A stretch of DNA of 64,000 nucleotides from Pseudomonas mohnii (lineage in GTDB: Bacteria > Pseudomonadota > Gammaproteobacteria > Pseudomonadales > Pseudomonadaceae): assembly GCF_900105115.1 (NCBI RefSeq), contig NZ_FNRV01000001.1, positions 1,116,001 to 1,180,000 of the forward strand, in the 5' to 3' direction. The position numbers were made by a program, and so were the translations under genes. The notes beneath the pieces are model-generated. The model did not search any database and had not been told where the DNA came from. It saw only the letters and a program-made list of their open reading frames with translations. This document shows, piece by piece, positions 33,858 through 41,748 of this stretch. Every line of letters starts with the position of its first letter. Position 1 is the first letter of the stretch.

Positions 33858-34894
33858 GCCTCGGACTCCACTGAAGTGCCGGCCCGCTCCCCCTGATACC
33901 GGGCCCGATAGCGCCCCGGGCTCTCCCCCGTCCACTTCTTGAACGCGCGGTGGAACGCACTCGGTTCCTGAAAACCCAGCTGTTCGGCGATGTCGCTGAT
34001 GCTTGCCCGACTTTCCCGCAATTGCTCGAACGCCACGGCACGCCGTACTTCGTCTTTGATCTCTTGATAGGAACACCCTTCACGCTCGAGTTTTCGGCGG
34101 AAGGTGCTGGGGCTCAAATGCTGTTCGAGGGCGAAGGCCTGCAAGGTCGGCCAATCACTGTAATGGCTGCTGCGCAAACGCTGATGCACCTGGGACGCCA
34201 GGCCATGCTGGTTGCGGAAGCGGATCACCAGCCATTGCGGCGCGGTGCGCAGGAACACTTTGAGCGAAGCCAGGTCCTGAACCACCGGCAAACGCAGATA
34301 GTGACTGGCGAATTCTATTTCGGTGCGCTCGGCGCCAAAGGTCAGATTCGGCCCCCAGAGCAGTCGGTCATCGCTCAGCGGCAGACGCTTGTGGCGAAAG
34401 TCGGCACGGTCGATCGGGATGCGCCGGCCACCGAGCCAGCACAGCAGACTGATCATCAGCACCAGGTACGTTTCTTCGCCGAAGCGGCTGGCGTCTTCGG
34501 TGGCCGAATGGCTGTCAAGGCTGATGACGGCGCGTTTACCGCGCACGGTCAGGGTGCCGCGAAAGTCGCGCAGGAACAGGCCGAAATTGACCAGGCACTG
34601 GCGCATGGCCTTGTGCAGGTCGGGTTCCTGAATCAATGCCCGACAAATCAGGGCGAAAGCGCCCGGTGGCATGCCATGGGAGTCGAGTCCGAAAAACTCG
34701 TCGTTCAACTCGCGGATCTGGATCAGCCACAAAGCCGCAAACGCATTGGCCGGCACCCGCGCCATGGGCTGCCGGATCACCGCCGGATCGATGCCGGCCT
34801 GCTCAAGCACGGCCCGCACCCGCTGCGGGTCGTCCCCTATCCCGTGGAGCATTGCCTGTACGAAGTAGGCGGCCACTGAGTCCTTTTCCCGCAT
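33854..34894 (-). CDS. AraC-family regulator (OruR/ArgR-like, Arabinose_bd type)
   Basis: AraC-type regulator of 346 residues with an N-terminal Arabinose_bd-like domain (about 15-205) and a C-terminal double helix-turn-helix (about 245-335: SPSTFRRKLEREGCSYQEIKDEVR and ISDIAEQLGFQEPSAFHRAFKKWTGESP). ATG 34894 is chosen from the family start MREKDSVAAYFVQAML. Its stop overlaps the ABC exporter start (GTGA). It is divergent from the 3-hydroxybutyryl-CoA dehydrogenase gene 167 bp away. Confidence 0.9.
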   Translation of the reverse strand: MREKDSVAAYFVQAMLHGIGDDPQRVRAVLEQAGIDPAVIRQPMARVPANAFAALWLIQIRELNDEFFGLDSHGMPPGAFALICRALIQEPDLHKAMRQCLVNFGLFLRDFRGTLTVRGKRAVISLDSHSATEDASRFGEETYLVLMISLLCWLGGRRIPIDRADFRHKRLPLSDDRLLWGPNLTFGAERTEIEFASHYLRLPVVQDLASLKVFLRTAPQWLVIRFRNQHGLASQVHQRLRSSHYSDWPTLQAFALEQHLSPSTFRRKLEREGCSYQEIKDEVRRAVAFEQLRESRASISDIAEQLGFQEPSAFHRAFKKWTGESPGRYRARYQGERAGTSVESEA

Positions 34895-35061
34895 GTGAAC
34901 GCTTCTCTCCCCATCACCCGAAATGGCAAAAAACATCAGTGCCGTTGAACAGTTTCGGCATAGGACAACCGCCCCGCCAGCTCTAGACTCCGGGCCAATA
35001 GTACGCCTTCGGCCATCACGGCGGCCAAGGTATCGCAAGGTTTTACTGGAAGGACGGCAAG

Positions 35062-35913
35062 ATGAATCTGCAAAACATTGGCGTGATCGGCGCCGGCACC
35101 ATGGGTAACGGTATTGCGCAAGTCTGCGCCCTGGCCGGTTTCAGCGTGACCTTGATCGATATCTCCGAGAGCGCGCTGCAAAAAGCCCTCGCCACTGTCG
35201 GCAAAAATCTCGATCGGCAGGTCGCCAAGGAAACCCTGACGCCGGAGCAAAAACTCGCCGCCCTCGACAAGATCCGCACCAGCACCGAATACGCCAGCCT
35301 GAAAGGCGCGCAACTGGTGATCGAAGCGGCGACCGAAAACCTCGATCTGAAACTGCGAGTGCTGCAACAGATCGCAGCCCAGGTCAGCGCCGACTGTGCG
35401 ATCGCCTCCAACACCTCGTCGCTGTCGATCACCCAACTCGCCGCCAGCGTTAGCCAGCCTGAGCGTTTCATCGGCCTGCACTTCTTCAATCCGGTGCCCG
35501 TGATGGGCCTGATCGAAGTCATCCGCGGCCTGCAGACCAGCGACACCACCCATGCCCTGGCACTGGAAATGGCGACCAAACTTGGCAAAACCGCGATCAC
35601 CGCCGGCAACCGTCCGGGTTTTGTGGTGAACCGGATTCTGGTGCCGATGATCAACGAAGCCATCCTGGTGTTGCAGGAAGGCTTGGCCAGCGCCGAGGAC
35701 ATCGACGCCGGCATGCGCCTGGGCTGCAACCAGCCGATCGGCCCGCTGGCTCTGGCGGACCTGATCGGCCTGGACACCCTGCTGGCGATCATGGAAGCCT
35801 TCTACGAAGGCTTCAACGACAGCAAATACCGTCCGGCGCCACTGCTTAAGGAAATGGTCGCCGCCGGTTACCTGGGACGCAAAACGGGGCGCGGCTTCCA
35901 TGCCTATGCCTGA
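35062..35913 (+). CDS. hbd: 3-hydroxybutyryl-CoA dehydrogenase
   Basis: NAD(P)-dependent 3-hydroxyacyl-CoA dehydrogenase, short form of 283 residues. The Rossmann motif GVIGAGTMGNGIAQ is at residues 7-20, the substrate motif NTSSLSI near 115, the catalytic His in IGLHFFNPVPVMGLIEV (about 138) and the C-terminal helical domain ends in GRKTGRGFHAY. AAGGACGG precedes the ATG. It oxidises or reduces acetoacetyl-CoA/3-hydroxybutyryl-CoA. Overlaps the TetR gene start by 14 bp, so that regulator is cotranscribed. Confidence 0.93.
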   Translation: MNLQNIGVIGAGTMGNGIAQVCALAGFSVTLIDISESALQKALATVGKNLDRQVAKETLTPEQKLAALDKIRTSTEYASLKGAQLVIEAATENLDLKLRVLQQIAAQVSADCAIASNTSSLSITQLAASVSQPERFIGLHFFNPVPVMGLIEVIRGLQTSDTTHALALEMATKLGKTAITAGNRPGFVVNRILVPMINEAILVLQEGLASAEDIDAGMRLGCNQPIGPLALADLIGLDTLLAIMEAFYEGFNDSKYRPAPLLKEMVAAGYLGRKTGRGFHAYA

Positions 35914-36559
35914 GCGTTGCTCGCGTTTCGCCGAATACCGGGACAAGGTGCTGGAGCTCTTTGCCAGCAAAGGTTTCGGTCAGGTCGGCATGCGTGAGCT
36001 CGCCACGTGCCTGGGGCTTTCCCCAGGCTCGCTGTATCACCATTACCCGAGCAAACAGCACTTGCTGCTCGATCTGATCGAGGAGTTCTACGAAGAGCTG
36101 TTGGCCACCCTCGGGCGTATCGAGAAAAAAGCCCCGGCCAGGCGTGATCGACTCAACAATCTGATCCGCGCGCACTTGAACCTGCATCGCGACATGCCAT
36201 GGCATTTTCGTCTGGCAGAGCGCGACGGCGGCTGCCTGAATGAAGAGCAACAGGTACGGGTTCAGCATCTGCGCGAGCAATACGAGCGCAAGTTGCTGCT
36301 GATGCTCGGCGCGCGTTCGCGGTTCAGTGAGGCGGGCCAGTTGGCGGCCGGGCACGCCATTGCCGCGCTGCTCAACAGTGCGCCCACCTGGTTGACCTCG
36401 CACACACTCGATGAGCGCGAGCACGACGAGCTTCTGGAAAGCATGGTGAGCGGCGCCATCGAACGCCTGCTGGCGCCACGCCGCGCGAGCGAGGCAATAA
36501 GCCTGGCCTCGTCTATCGAGAAAACATCTAAAAAAATCCAGGCTCCCGCCACGACTTAG
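35900..36559 (+). CDS. TetR-family transcriptional regulator
   Basis: TetR-type regulator of 219 residues. The N-terminal helix-turn-helix is plain (FASKGFGQVGMRELATCLGLSPGSLYHHYPSKQHLLLDLIEEF, residues 22-65). Its start lies within the last codons of the hydroxybutyryl-CoA dehydrogenase gene. Likely a repressor of its own operon or of short-chain fatty-acid/polyhydroxybutyrate-related genes; ligand unknown. Confidence 0.9.
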   Translation: MPMPERCSRFAEYRDKVLELFASKGFGQVGMRELATCLGLSPGSLYHHYPSKQHLLLDLIEEFYEELLATLGRIEKKAPARRDRLNNLIRAHLNLHRDMPWHFRLAERDGGCLNEEQQVRVQHLREQYERKLLLMLGARSRFSEAGQLAAGHAIAALLNSAPTWLTSHTLDEREHDELLESMVSGAIERLLAPRRASEAISLASSIEKTSKKIQAPATT

Positions 36560-36650
36560 CGCTTTGCTTGCCGGGTCAATGCCATCGGAATTTTGCCGTC
36601 GAACGCAACGTCCAATCCGATGCGCACCTTCAATGACCGGGAGCCGAATC

Positions 36651-37064
36651 ATGAAAATCAATCCCTACCTCATCTTCAACGGTGACTGTAAAGCCGCGTT
36701 CACCTTCTACGCCCAAAGCCTGCAAGGCCAGATCGAAGCCATGATGACTTTCGGTAAAACCCCTGCCGGCGAACACATGCCCAAAGACCTGCACAACCTG
36801 ATCATTCACACCCGCCTGCTGGTGGGCGATCAAGTGCTCATGGGCTCGGACACCACGCCCGATCGCCCGGTGGACGACATGAGCGGTTGCTCGATTTCCC
36901 TCAACGTCGACAGCATCGCCGAGGCCGAGCGGGTCTTCGCCGCACTGTCGGAGGGCGGCAGTGTGCAAATGCCCCTGGATGCCACGTTTTGGGCGGCCCG
37001 TTTTGGCATGCTGGTGGACCGTTTTGGCGTGTCATGGATGGTCAACTGCGAAAAGGATCAGTGA
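36651..37064 (+). CDS. PhnB-like VOC-superfamily protein
   Basis: Small protein of 137 residues of the PhnB/3-demethylubiquinone-methyltransferase-like VOC group: INPYLIFNGDCKAAFTFYAQ, VLMGSDTTPD, and DATFWAARFGMLVDRFGVSWMVN are the usual three blocks. GGGAG precedes the ATG. Probably cytoplasmic; members are mostly of unknown substrate. A G-C-rich hairpin at 37101-37126 follows. Confidence 0.9.
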   Translation: MKINPYLIFNGDCKAAFTFYAQSLQGQIEAMMTFGKTPAGEHMPKDLHNLIIHTRLLVGDQVLMGSDTTPDRPVDDMSGCSISLNVDSIAEAERVFAALSEGGSVQMPLDATFWAARFGMLVDRFGVSWMVNCEKDQ

Positions 37065-37100
37065 GCACACCCTGCTGATCGCGATGCTCAAGGCATGAGA

Positions 37101-37126
37101 AAGCCCGACCGGCAAAGGTTGGGCTT
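37101..37126 (+). terminator. Probable terminator after the PhnB-like gene
   Basis: AAGCCCGACC (37101-37110) pairs with GGTTGGGCTT (37117-37126), one G-T pair, loop GGCAAA. It lies 36 nt after the stop; no long T-tract. Confidence 0.5.
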
Positions 37127-37199
37127 GCTGGCAACTCTCGGGCCGTCTGCTACCGTCAAATAGTCACCCGCATAGCAGCGACCTTTCGGAGGATCCCCT

Positions 37200-37628
37200 A
37201 TGCCAGTCCATGACCTGTCATGGTCCACCCGGTTGAAACTGTCGCTTCTGGCTGGCGGGCTCATCGCCACCCTGCTGGCTCTCGGCGGGTGCGCAACCGT
37301 CGACGCCCAAACGACCGCTTATGTCGGCGTCGAGCATCCCGCGCCAACACTGCCCAGTGAAGTGGTCGTACTGCGTACCGAGCCGCTGCGCCCGCATGTT
37401 CGATTGGGTGAAATATTGATTGACGCCAGCGTCGATCCCGCGCCACCCATCACCCAGGTAGAAGAAAAACTGCGGGATGAGGCGGCCAAGCTCGGGGGCG
37501 ATGCGGTGGTGGTGGTCTATGACCATATTCAACCGGTGGGCGCTTATGTCAACGGGCCACTATGGGCTCGCGATGTACAGACCATTGAGGGGCGCAAGCT
37601 TAAAGGGATCGTCATCAAGTACCGATAG
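37200..37628 (+). CDS. Small predicted lipoprotein
   Basis: Unrecognised lipoprotein of 142 residues. The signal peptide ends in LALGGC (lipobox, Cys about residue 31). The mature part is short, with a LGGDAVVVVYD segment resembling proteins of the YbjQ-like or heavy-metal-binding fold. CGGAGGATC precedes the ATG. Likely anchored in an outer or inner membrane facing the periplasm. Function unknown. Confidence 0.78.
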   Translation: MPVHDLSWSTRLKLSLLAGGLIATLLALGGCATVDAQTTAYVGVEHPAPTLPSEVVVLRTEPLRPHVRLGEILIDASVDPAPPITQVEEKLRDEAAKLGGDAVVVVYDHIQPVGAYVNGPLWARDVQTIEGRKLKGIVIKYR

Positions 37629-37825
37629 TGTGGTCCTGCGCCGAGTGGCCAAGGCAACCTTTCGTCGTAAATGAAAACGGAACGACACCTGAGCCCCCTG
37701 TCTGGCTTAGGGTTTGCAAAGGCCCGACGTAGCACCCCAGAACGACATAATTCTGACGCGGCTGCGCCTCAATTCAACGCTTAAGGACGCCAGCGATACG
37801 CTTGGTCAGTCACCGGAGATGTAAC

Positions 37826-38032
37826 GTGTCAACTCTCAATGAAATCGCAGCGAACCACGCGAGAATGGCCAAGGCAAAGGAAGAAGAGTCGACCGGACTG
37901 AGTGAGCGACAGCTCCATGTGGTGGGCAGTATCGAAATCCAGTCCGTGGATGCGCAGCAGCATGTGCCACTGCACCTGATGGCTGGCACGCAGGACAATA
38001 ACCTTGGACAGGCGATCAGCTACTCACTCTGA
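37826..38032 (+). CDS. Small hypothetical protein (68 aa, GTG start)
   Basis: A GTG at 37826 preceded by CGGAGATGTAAC opens a 68-codon frame (MSTLNEIAANHARMAKAKEEE...). The product is polar, charged at the N-terminal third, with no membrane span. No family recognised. The ribosome site and protein-like composition support it; an in-frame TTG at 37802 is less likely. Confidence 0.5.
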   Translation: MSTLNEIAANHARMAKAKEEESTGLSERQLHVVGSIEIQSVDAQQHVPLHLMAGTQDNNLGQAISYSL

Positions 38033-38212
38033 CTGCGGTGAACGTTGCGCATGCCCGACAGTGTTCACACCGGGGCATGCGACGATGCCAGACATTCAGG
38101 GCGAGGAAATCAGCCCATCGCCCAGCAACGGACATACCTGACTTGCCCGAGGCAAACGCCAGTCGCAAACCGTCCGGCGTGGAAGCTTTATCACGGTAAC
38201 GGCTGGCGGCCG

Positions 38213-39139
38213 CTAGTCAAAGAACGGCTCAACCTCCGTCCGGCTGCCGACAAAGAAGCTGTCGGCCACCAGTCGCAGCGGCTGGAGGTCCAGGTCACTG
38301 GCTTTGTCGGCAATCAACTGCTGAAAATGTCGATACACCGCCGCGTACTCGCCCTCCTCCGACACGGCCTGGCGCACACCATCAATACTCAAGCGCGCCC
38401 CCCCGTTGTCCAGTCGCAGGATACCTTCGGTGCAACGAATCTCGATGCTCCAGAGCTCGTCATGTCCGTGGTCGAAATCGAACTCCGCGCGAACATCGAG
38501 GTGGCGCGCGTCAGACATTTTGATGGAAGCGGCGATGGGCGACTGGCAGTTTGCGGGGACTCGCAGTTCGGCTGACTCAACGAACAGCGGCAGCGCCAGC
38601 AGATGGGTGGCAATCGACAAGGCGTTGATGCCCGGATCGAAGACGCCCAGGCCACCAGGTTGCCAGATCCATGCCTGGCCGGGGTGCCATTTGCGAACGT
38701 CCTCCTTCCAGTCGATCTGCACGCTTTGCAGGGTACGGGTGGCCAGCCAGTCACGGGCGGCTTCGATGCCGGGCGCATAGCGTGAATGCCAGGCGAACAG
38801 TCCGCTGACCCCTTGCTCCTCGGCCTGATCTACCAATGCCATCGCTTCGCCCAACGTGGCGCATGGCGGTTTTTCCACCAGAACGTGTTTGCCTGCGGCC
38901 AGCGCCTGACGGACCAGAGCGAATCGCCCCTGGGGTGGCGTGCAAAACGCTATCGCATCGACATGCGGGCCACGTTCGAGCAACTCGCTCAGGGACTGAA
39001 AATTCTCTACCCCGGCGCAGGGCCGCCCTTGCGTGGCGACCGACACTAACTGGAACGCGGGGTTGGCGTTGATGGCTGGAACGTGTTGATCCTGGGCAAT
39101 CTTGCCGTAGCCCACCAGACCGAGACGGATCGGTTGCAT
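38213..39139 (-). CDS. gal: D-galactose 1-dehydrogenase
   Basis: NAD(P)-dependent D-galactose 1-dehydrogenase of the Gfo/Idh/MocA family, 308 residues. The sequence follows the known Pseudomonas fluorescens enzyme almost word for word: start MQPIRLGLVGYGKIAQDQHVP, EKPPCATLGEA, DWKEDVRKWHPGQAWIW and the end VADSFFVGSR. It oxidises D-galactose to galactonolactone, first step of the De Ley-Doudoroff route. ATG 39139 is preceded by AGGAG. No other galactose genes are adjacent. Confidence 0.95.
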   Translation of the reverse strand: MQPIRLGLVGYGKIAQDQHVPAINANPAFQLVSVATQGRPCAGVENFQSLSELLERGPHVDAIAFCTPPQGRFALVRQALAAGKHVLVEKPPCATLGEAMALVDQAEEQGVSGLFAWHSRYAPGIEAARDWLATRTLQSVQIDWKEDVRKWHPGQAWIWQPGGLGVFDPGINALSIATHLLALPLFVESAELRVPANCQSPIAASIKMSDARHLDVRAEFDFDHGHDELWSIEIRCTEGILRLDNGGARLSIDGVRQAVSEEGEYAAVYRHFQQLIADKASDLDLQPLRLVADSFFVGSRTEVEPFFD

Positions 39140-39322
39140 CAATGACTCCTGATTTTTTTGTACTTATGGGTTGGCCGGGATTGAACCACTGTTTCTCTCG
39201 ACTGGGTAATGTTCGGCTGCCTTGAAGGCCAGCTTTTTCCTGACGCTCCCTTCGTCAGCGCTCAAATTGGTCCGTGACGGTTGCCTGGAGGTCGTGCCCG
39301 CCAGGCAATTGGCGCAGGCGGC

Positions 39323-39775
39323 TTATTTTTGCAAAACAACCAGTGGAGTGTCCTTCTTGACGATGTAGGTCGCCAGTTCCGAACCGGCGGTCGTGCCGAT
39401 GTTCGTCGCGGTGTGGGCGGTTCCTTCCGGAATGTACAGCGAGTCACCGGCGTTGAGAGTCACCGCTGGCTGCCCCTCGAGCTGATACTGAAAGGTGCCA
39501 CTGATGACGTAAGCCACTTCCACACCGGGGTGCGAATGCCTGGGTGCTGCGACCCCCGGCTCGAAGTCAACGCGGACCTGGATCACTTCGCGGTCGGAAA
39601 CGCCCAGATCACGTTTCACCAGATCCGTGCGATGCAGGCCTGTCTGCCAGCTTTTTGCCGCAGACGTCTCGTGTGCCGCTTCAGCCTGTGCCATCCCCGC
39701 GAATGCACAAAGGGACACCGCGGCCAGGGCGGCAGCAAACCTGCCGAGAATCTTATGGGTGTTGAAACGAGGCAT
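39323..39775 (-). CDS. Exported cupin-domain protein
   Basis: Periplasmic single-domain cupin of 150 residues. A signal peptide covers about 1-32 (ends AQA). The cupin follows, with metal-binding [18 protein letters not shown] (His, His, Glu) and [11 protein letters not shown] (His). GGAGA precedes the ATG at 39775. Divergent from cynS with a 386-bp gap. Function unknown; possibly binding or detoxifying a small oxidised compound. Confidence 0.85.
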   Translation of the reverse strand: MPRFNTHKILGRFAAALAAVSLCAFAGMAQAEAAHETSAAKSWQTGLHRTDLVKRDLGVSDREVIQVRVDFEPGVAAPRHSHPGVEVAYVISGTFQYQLEGQPAVTLNAGDSLYIPEGTAHTATNIGTTAGSELATYIVKKDTPLVVLQK

Positions 39776-40161
39776 TGAATTTCTCCGGTCAGTGCACGGT
39801 AAACGCCGAGGCGGGTTTCGCTCATGCAGTGCGTCCATTTCGAGTCAACGGTGTATCTCCCACATGTCCGACTGACCGGTTTTTGTATGCCGAGGTCGCT
39901 GGCGACACTGGAGATACACAGCAATACAAACCCAATGGGCGCGTGCGTTTTCCGGCTTTTTCCCCGCGATCCACACCTTCACGCATTCGCCTCGGTGCGG
40001 GGCCAACAGCAGCGCGCACTCCGACCGGCATCTATAGGCAAGACCTATGCAAAGGATTGCATATCGGTCTTGGACCCTATCGAACAAACGACAGAAGATT
40101 GTTTCACACCCAAGCAACACCCAAGCAATACCCAACCAGCAACCCCGACAGGAGATTCTCC
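39776..40161. other. 386-bp gap, cupin/cynS control region
   Basis: No gene is supported. The only structured element seen is the LysR-type box at 40034-40048. Slightly AT-richer near cynS. Confidence 0.5.
40034..40048. promoter_or_regulatory. LysR-type box ATAG-N7-CTAT upstream of cynS (CynR candidate)
   Basis: ATAGGCAAGACCTAT is a perfect ATAG-N7-CTAT dyad of the T-N11-A LysR type, about 115 bp before the cynS ATG. The cyanate regulator CynR is a LysR protein encoded at 46851-47735. A second TGCAA-N4-TTGCA dyad follows directly. Confidence 0.5.
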
Positions 40162-40629
40162 ATGCAACAGTCTCACGCTTACAACGACACCAGCCTCGAA
40201 CTGACCGCCAAAATCCTGGACGCCAAGGCTCGCAAAAACCTGTCCTTCGAGGACCTGGTTGAAGGCACCGGCCTTGGCCTGGCTTACGTCACCGCCGCTC
40301 TGCTCGGTCAGCACCCGCTGCCAGAAAACGCGGCGAACGTGATCGGCAAGAAACTGGACCTGGACGCCGATTCGGTAGCCCGCCTGCAAATCATCCCGCT
40401 GCGCGGCAGCCTGTCGGGTGTGCCGACCGACCCGACCATCTACCGCTTCTACGAGATGATCCAGATCTACGGCACCACCTTGAAAGCCCTGGTTCACGAA
40501 CAGTTCGGCGACGGCATCATCAGCGCCATCAACTTCAAACTGGACATGAAGAAAGTCGAAGACCCGGAAGGCGGCCACCGTGCGGTGATCACCCTCGACG
40601 GCAAGTTCCTGCCACTGCGTCCTTTCTAA
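40162..40629 (+). CDS. cynS: Cyanate hydratase (cyanase)
   Basis: Cyanase, 155 residues, full length. It converts cyanate plus bicarbonate to ammonia and CO2. The N-terminal helical domain ([19 protein letters not shown]) and the catalytic C-terminal domain ([32 protein letters not shown]) contain the conserved Arg, Glu and Ser. AGGAGATTCTCC precedes the ATG. First gene of a cyanate operon with the DUF2790 gene and carbonic anhydrase; probably induced by cyanate through CynR. Confidence 0.97.
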   Translation: MQQSHAYNDTSLELTAKILDAKARKNLSFEDLVEGTGLGLAYVTAALLGQHPLPENAANVIGKKLDLDADSVARLQIIPLRGSLSGVPTDPTIYRFYEMIQIYGTTLKALVHEQFGDGIISAINFKLDMKKVEDPEGGHRAVITLDGKFLPLRPF

Positions 40630-40733
40630 GGACCTAACCGGACCTGTCATTCGGCCCGCAGCCTTTGTGGGCCCGCTTCAAAACCGACCGAACCCGCTTC
40701 TATCAATCAGCCCATTGGAATGGAGGACTCGTC

Positions 40734-40982
40734 ATGCAAAAAATTCTGTTTCTCGCCCTGTCCCTGACGGCCTCGCTGTCAGCCTACGCACAGGGACCGG
40801 TGGTCGCACCAGAAGCCGTTCCCTATGCCTACGGCATGCATCTGGATATCGCCAAGGTGATCAACATCACCCCGGCCGCGGATGTCTGCGGTCCGACGCC
40901 CGTGCAGATGACTTACAAGGATTCCCACGGCGATACCCGAACGCTGGAATACAACGTGATCGGTACCGGCTGTACCAACTGA
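40734..40982 (+). CDS. DUF2790 small periplasmic protein
   Basis: Small exported protein of 82 residues. A signal peptide covers residues 1-20 (AYA). The rest matches the Pseudomonas DUF2790 pattern: HLDIAKVINITPAADVCGPTPVQMTYKDSHG with two Cys (probable disulfide). GGAGGAC precedes the ATG. It lies between cynS and cynT on the same strand. DUF2790 proteins are of unknown function and usually stand alone, so its position inside a cyanate operon is notable. Confidence 0.88.
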   Translation: MQKILFLALSLTASLSAYAQGPVVAPEAVPYAYGMHLDIAKVINITPAADVCGPTPVQMTYKDSHGDTRTLEYNVIGTGCTN

Positions 40983-41023
40983 TCGTCACTCAATCATCAC
41001 GCAATCAATGAAAGGTACGCATC

Positions 41024-41686
41024 ATGAAAGCGCTCATCGAAGGTTTTTTGAAGTTCCAAAAGGAAGCGTTTCCACAACGGACGGACCTGTTCAAACACCT
41101 GGCCACCACGCAACACCCAGGCACGTTGTTCATCACATGTTCCGACAGCCGCGTTGTACCGGAGCTGCTGACCCAGCAAGAACCCGGTGAGCTGTTCGTC
41201 ATTCGTAACGCCGGCAACATTGTGCCGTCCTACAGCCCGCACCCGGGTGGCGTGTCGGCCACTGTCGAATACGCCGTGGCCGTGCTGGGCGTGACCGATA
41301 TCGTGATCTGCGGCCATTCCGATTGCGGTGCCATGACCGCCGTCGCCAAGTGCACATGCATGGATCACCTGCCTGCCGTGGCCGGCTGGTTGCAACATTC
41401 CGAATCGGCCAAAGTCATCAATGAGTCGCGCCCTCACGCAGATGAAGCCGCCAAAGTGAGTTCGATGGTGCGTGAAAATGTCATCGCTCAACTGGCCAAC
41501 ATCCAGACCCACCCGAGCGTGCGCCTGGCCCAGGAAAAAGGCCGGCTGAATCTGCATGGCTGGGTCTACGACATCGGGACCGGTTCGATCGACGCCCTGG
41601 ACGCCGACAACAAGACGTTCAAGTCCCTGGTCAAGCACCCGACGACCTGCGCCGTGCAGGCCCGTCCCGAAAAAGCCGTTGCCTGA
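41024..41686 (+). CDS. cynT: Beta-class carbonic anhydrase of cyanate operon
   Basis: Beta-carbonic anhydrase of 220 residues. Zinc ligands are seen in TCSDSRVVP (Cys-x-Asp-x-Arg, about residue 39) and CGHSDCGAM (His-x2-Cys, about 98-101). In the cyanate pathway it replenishes bicarbonate for cyanase. GAAAGGT precedes the ATG, 41 bp after the DUF2790 gene. CynT identity rests on the neighbouring cynS. Confidence 0.94.
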   Translation: MKALIEGFLKFQKEAFPQRTDLFKHLATTQHPGTLFITCSDSRVVPELLTQQEPGELFVIRNAGNIVPSYSPHPGGVSATVEYAVAVLGVTDIVICGHSDCGAMTAVAKCTCMDHLPAVAGWLQHSESAKVINESRPHADEAAKVSSMVRENVIAQLANIQTHPSVRLAQEKGRLNLHGWVYDIGTGSIDALDADNKTFKSLVKHPTTCAVQARPEKAVA

Positions 41687-41748
41687 TCAGGCACTGACTC
41701 CAGCCGTACGCAACAGGCTTGAAGGATGAGCGGCCGATGGCACACGAC

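Noticed and set aside
32043..34076. Longer N-terminal version of the ABC exporter starting at 34076
   Set aside because: The extra ~70 codons overlap the araC gene and are not protein-like; GTG at 33857 with the GTGA overlap explains the start.
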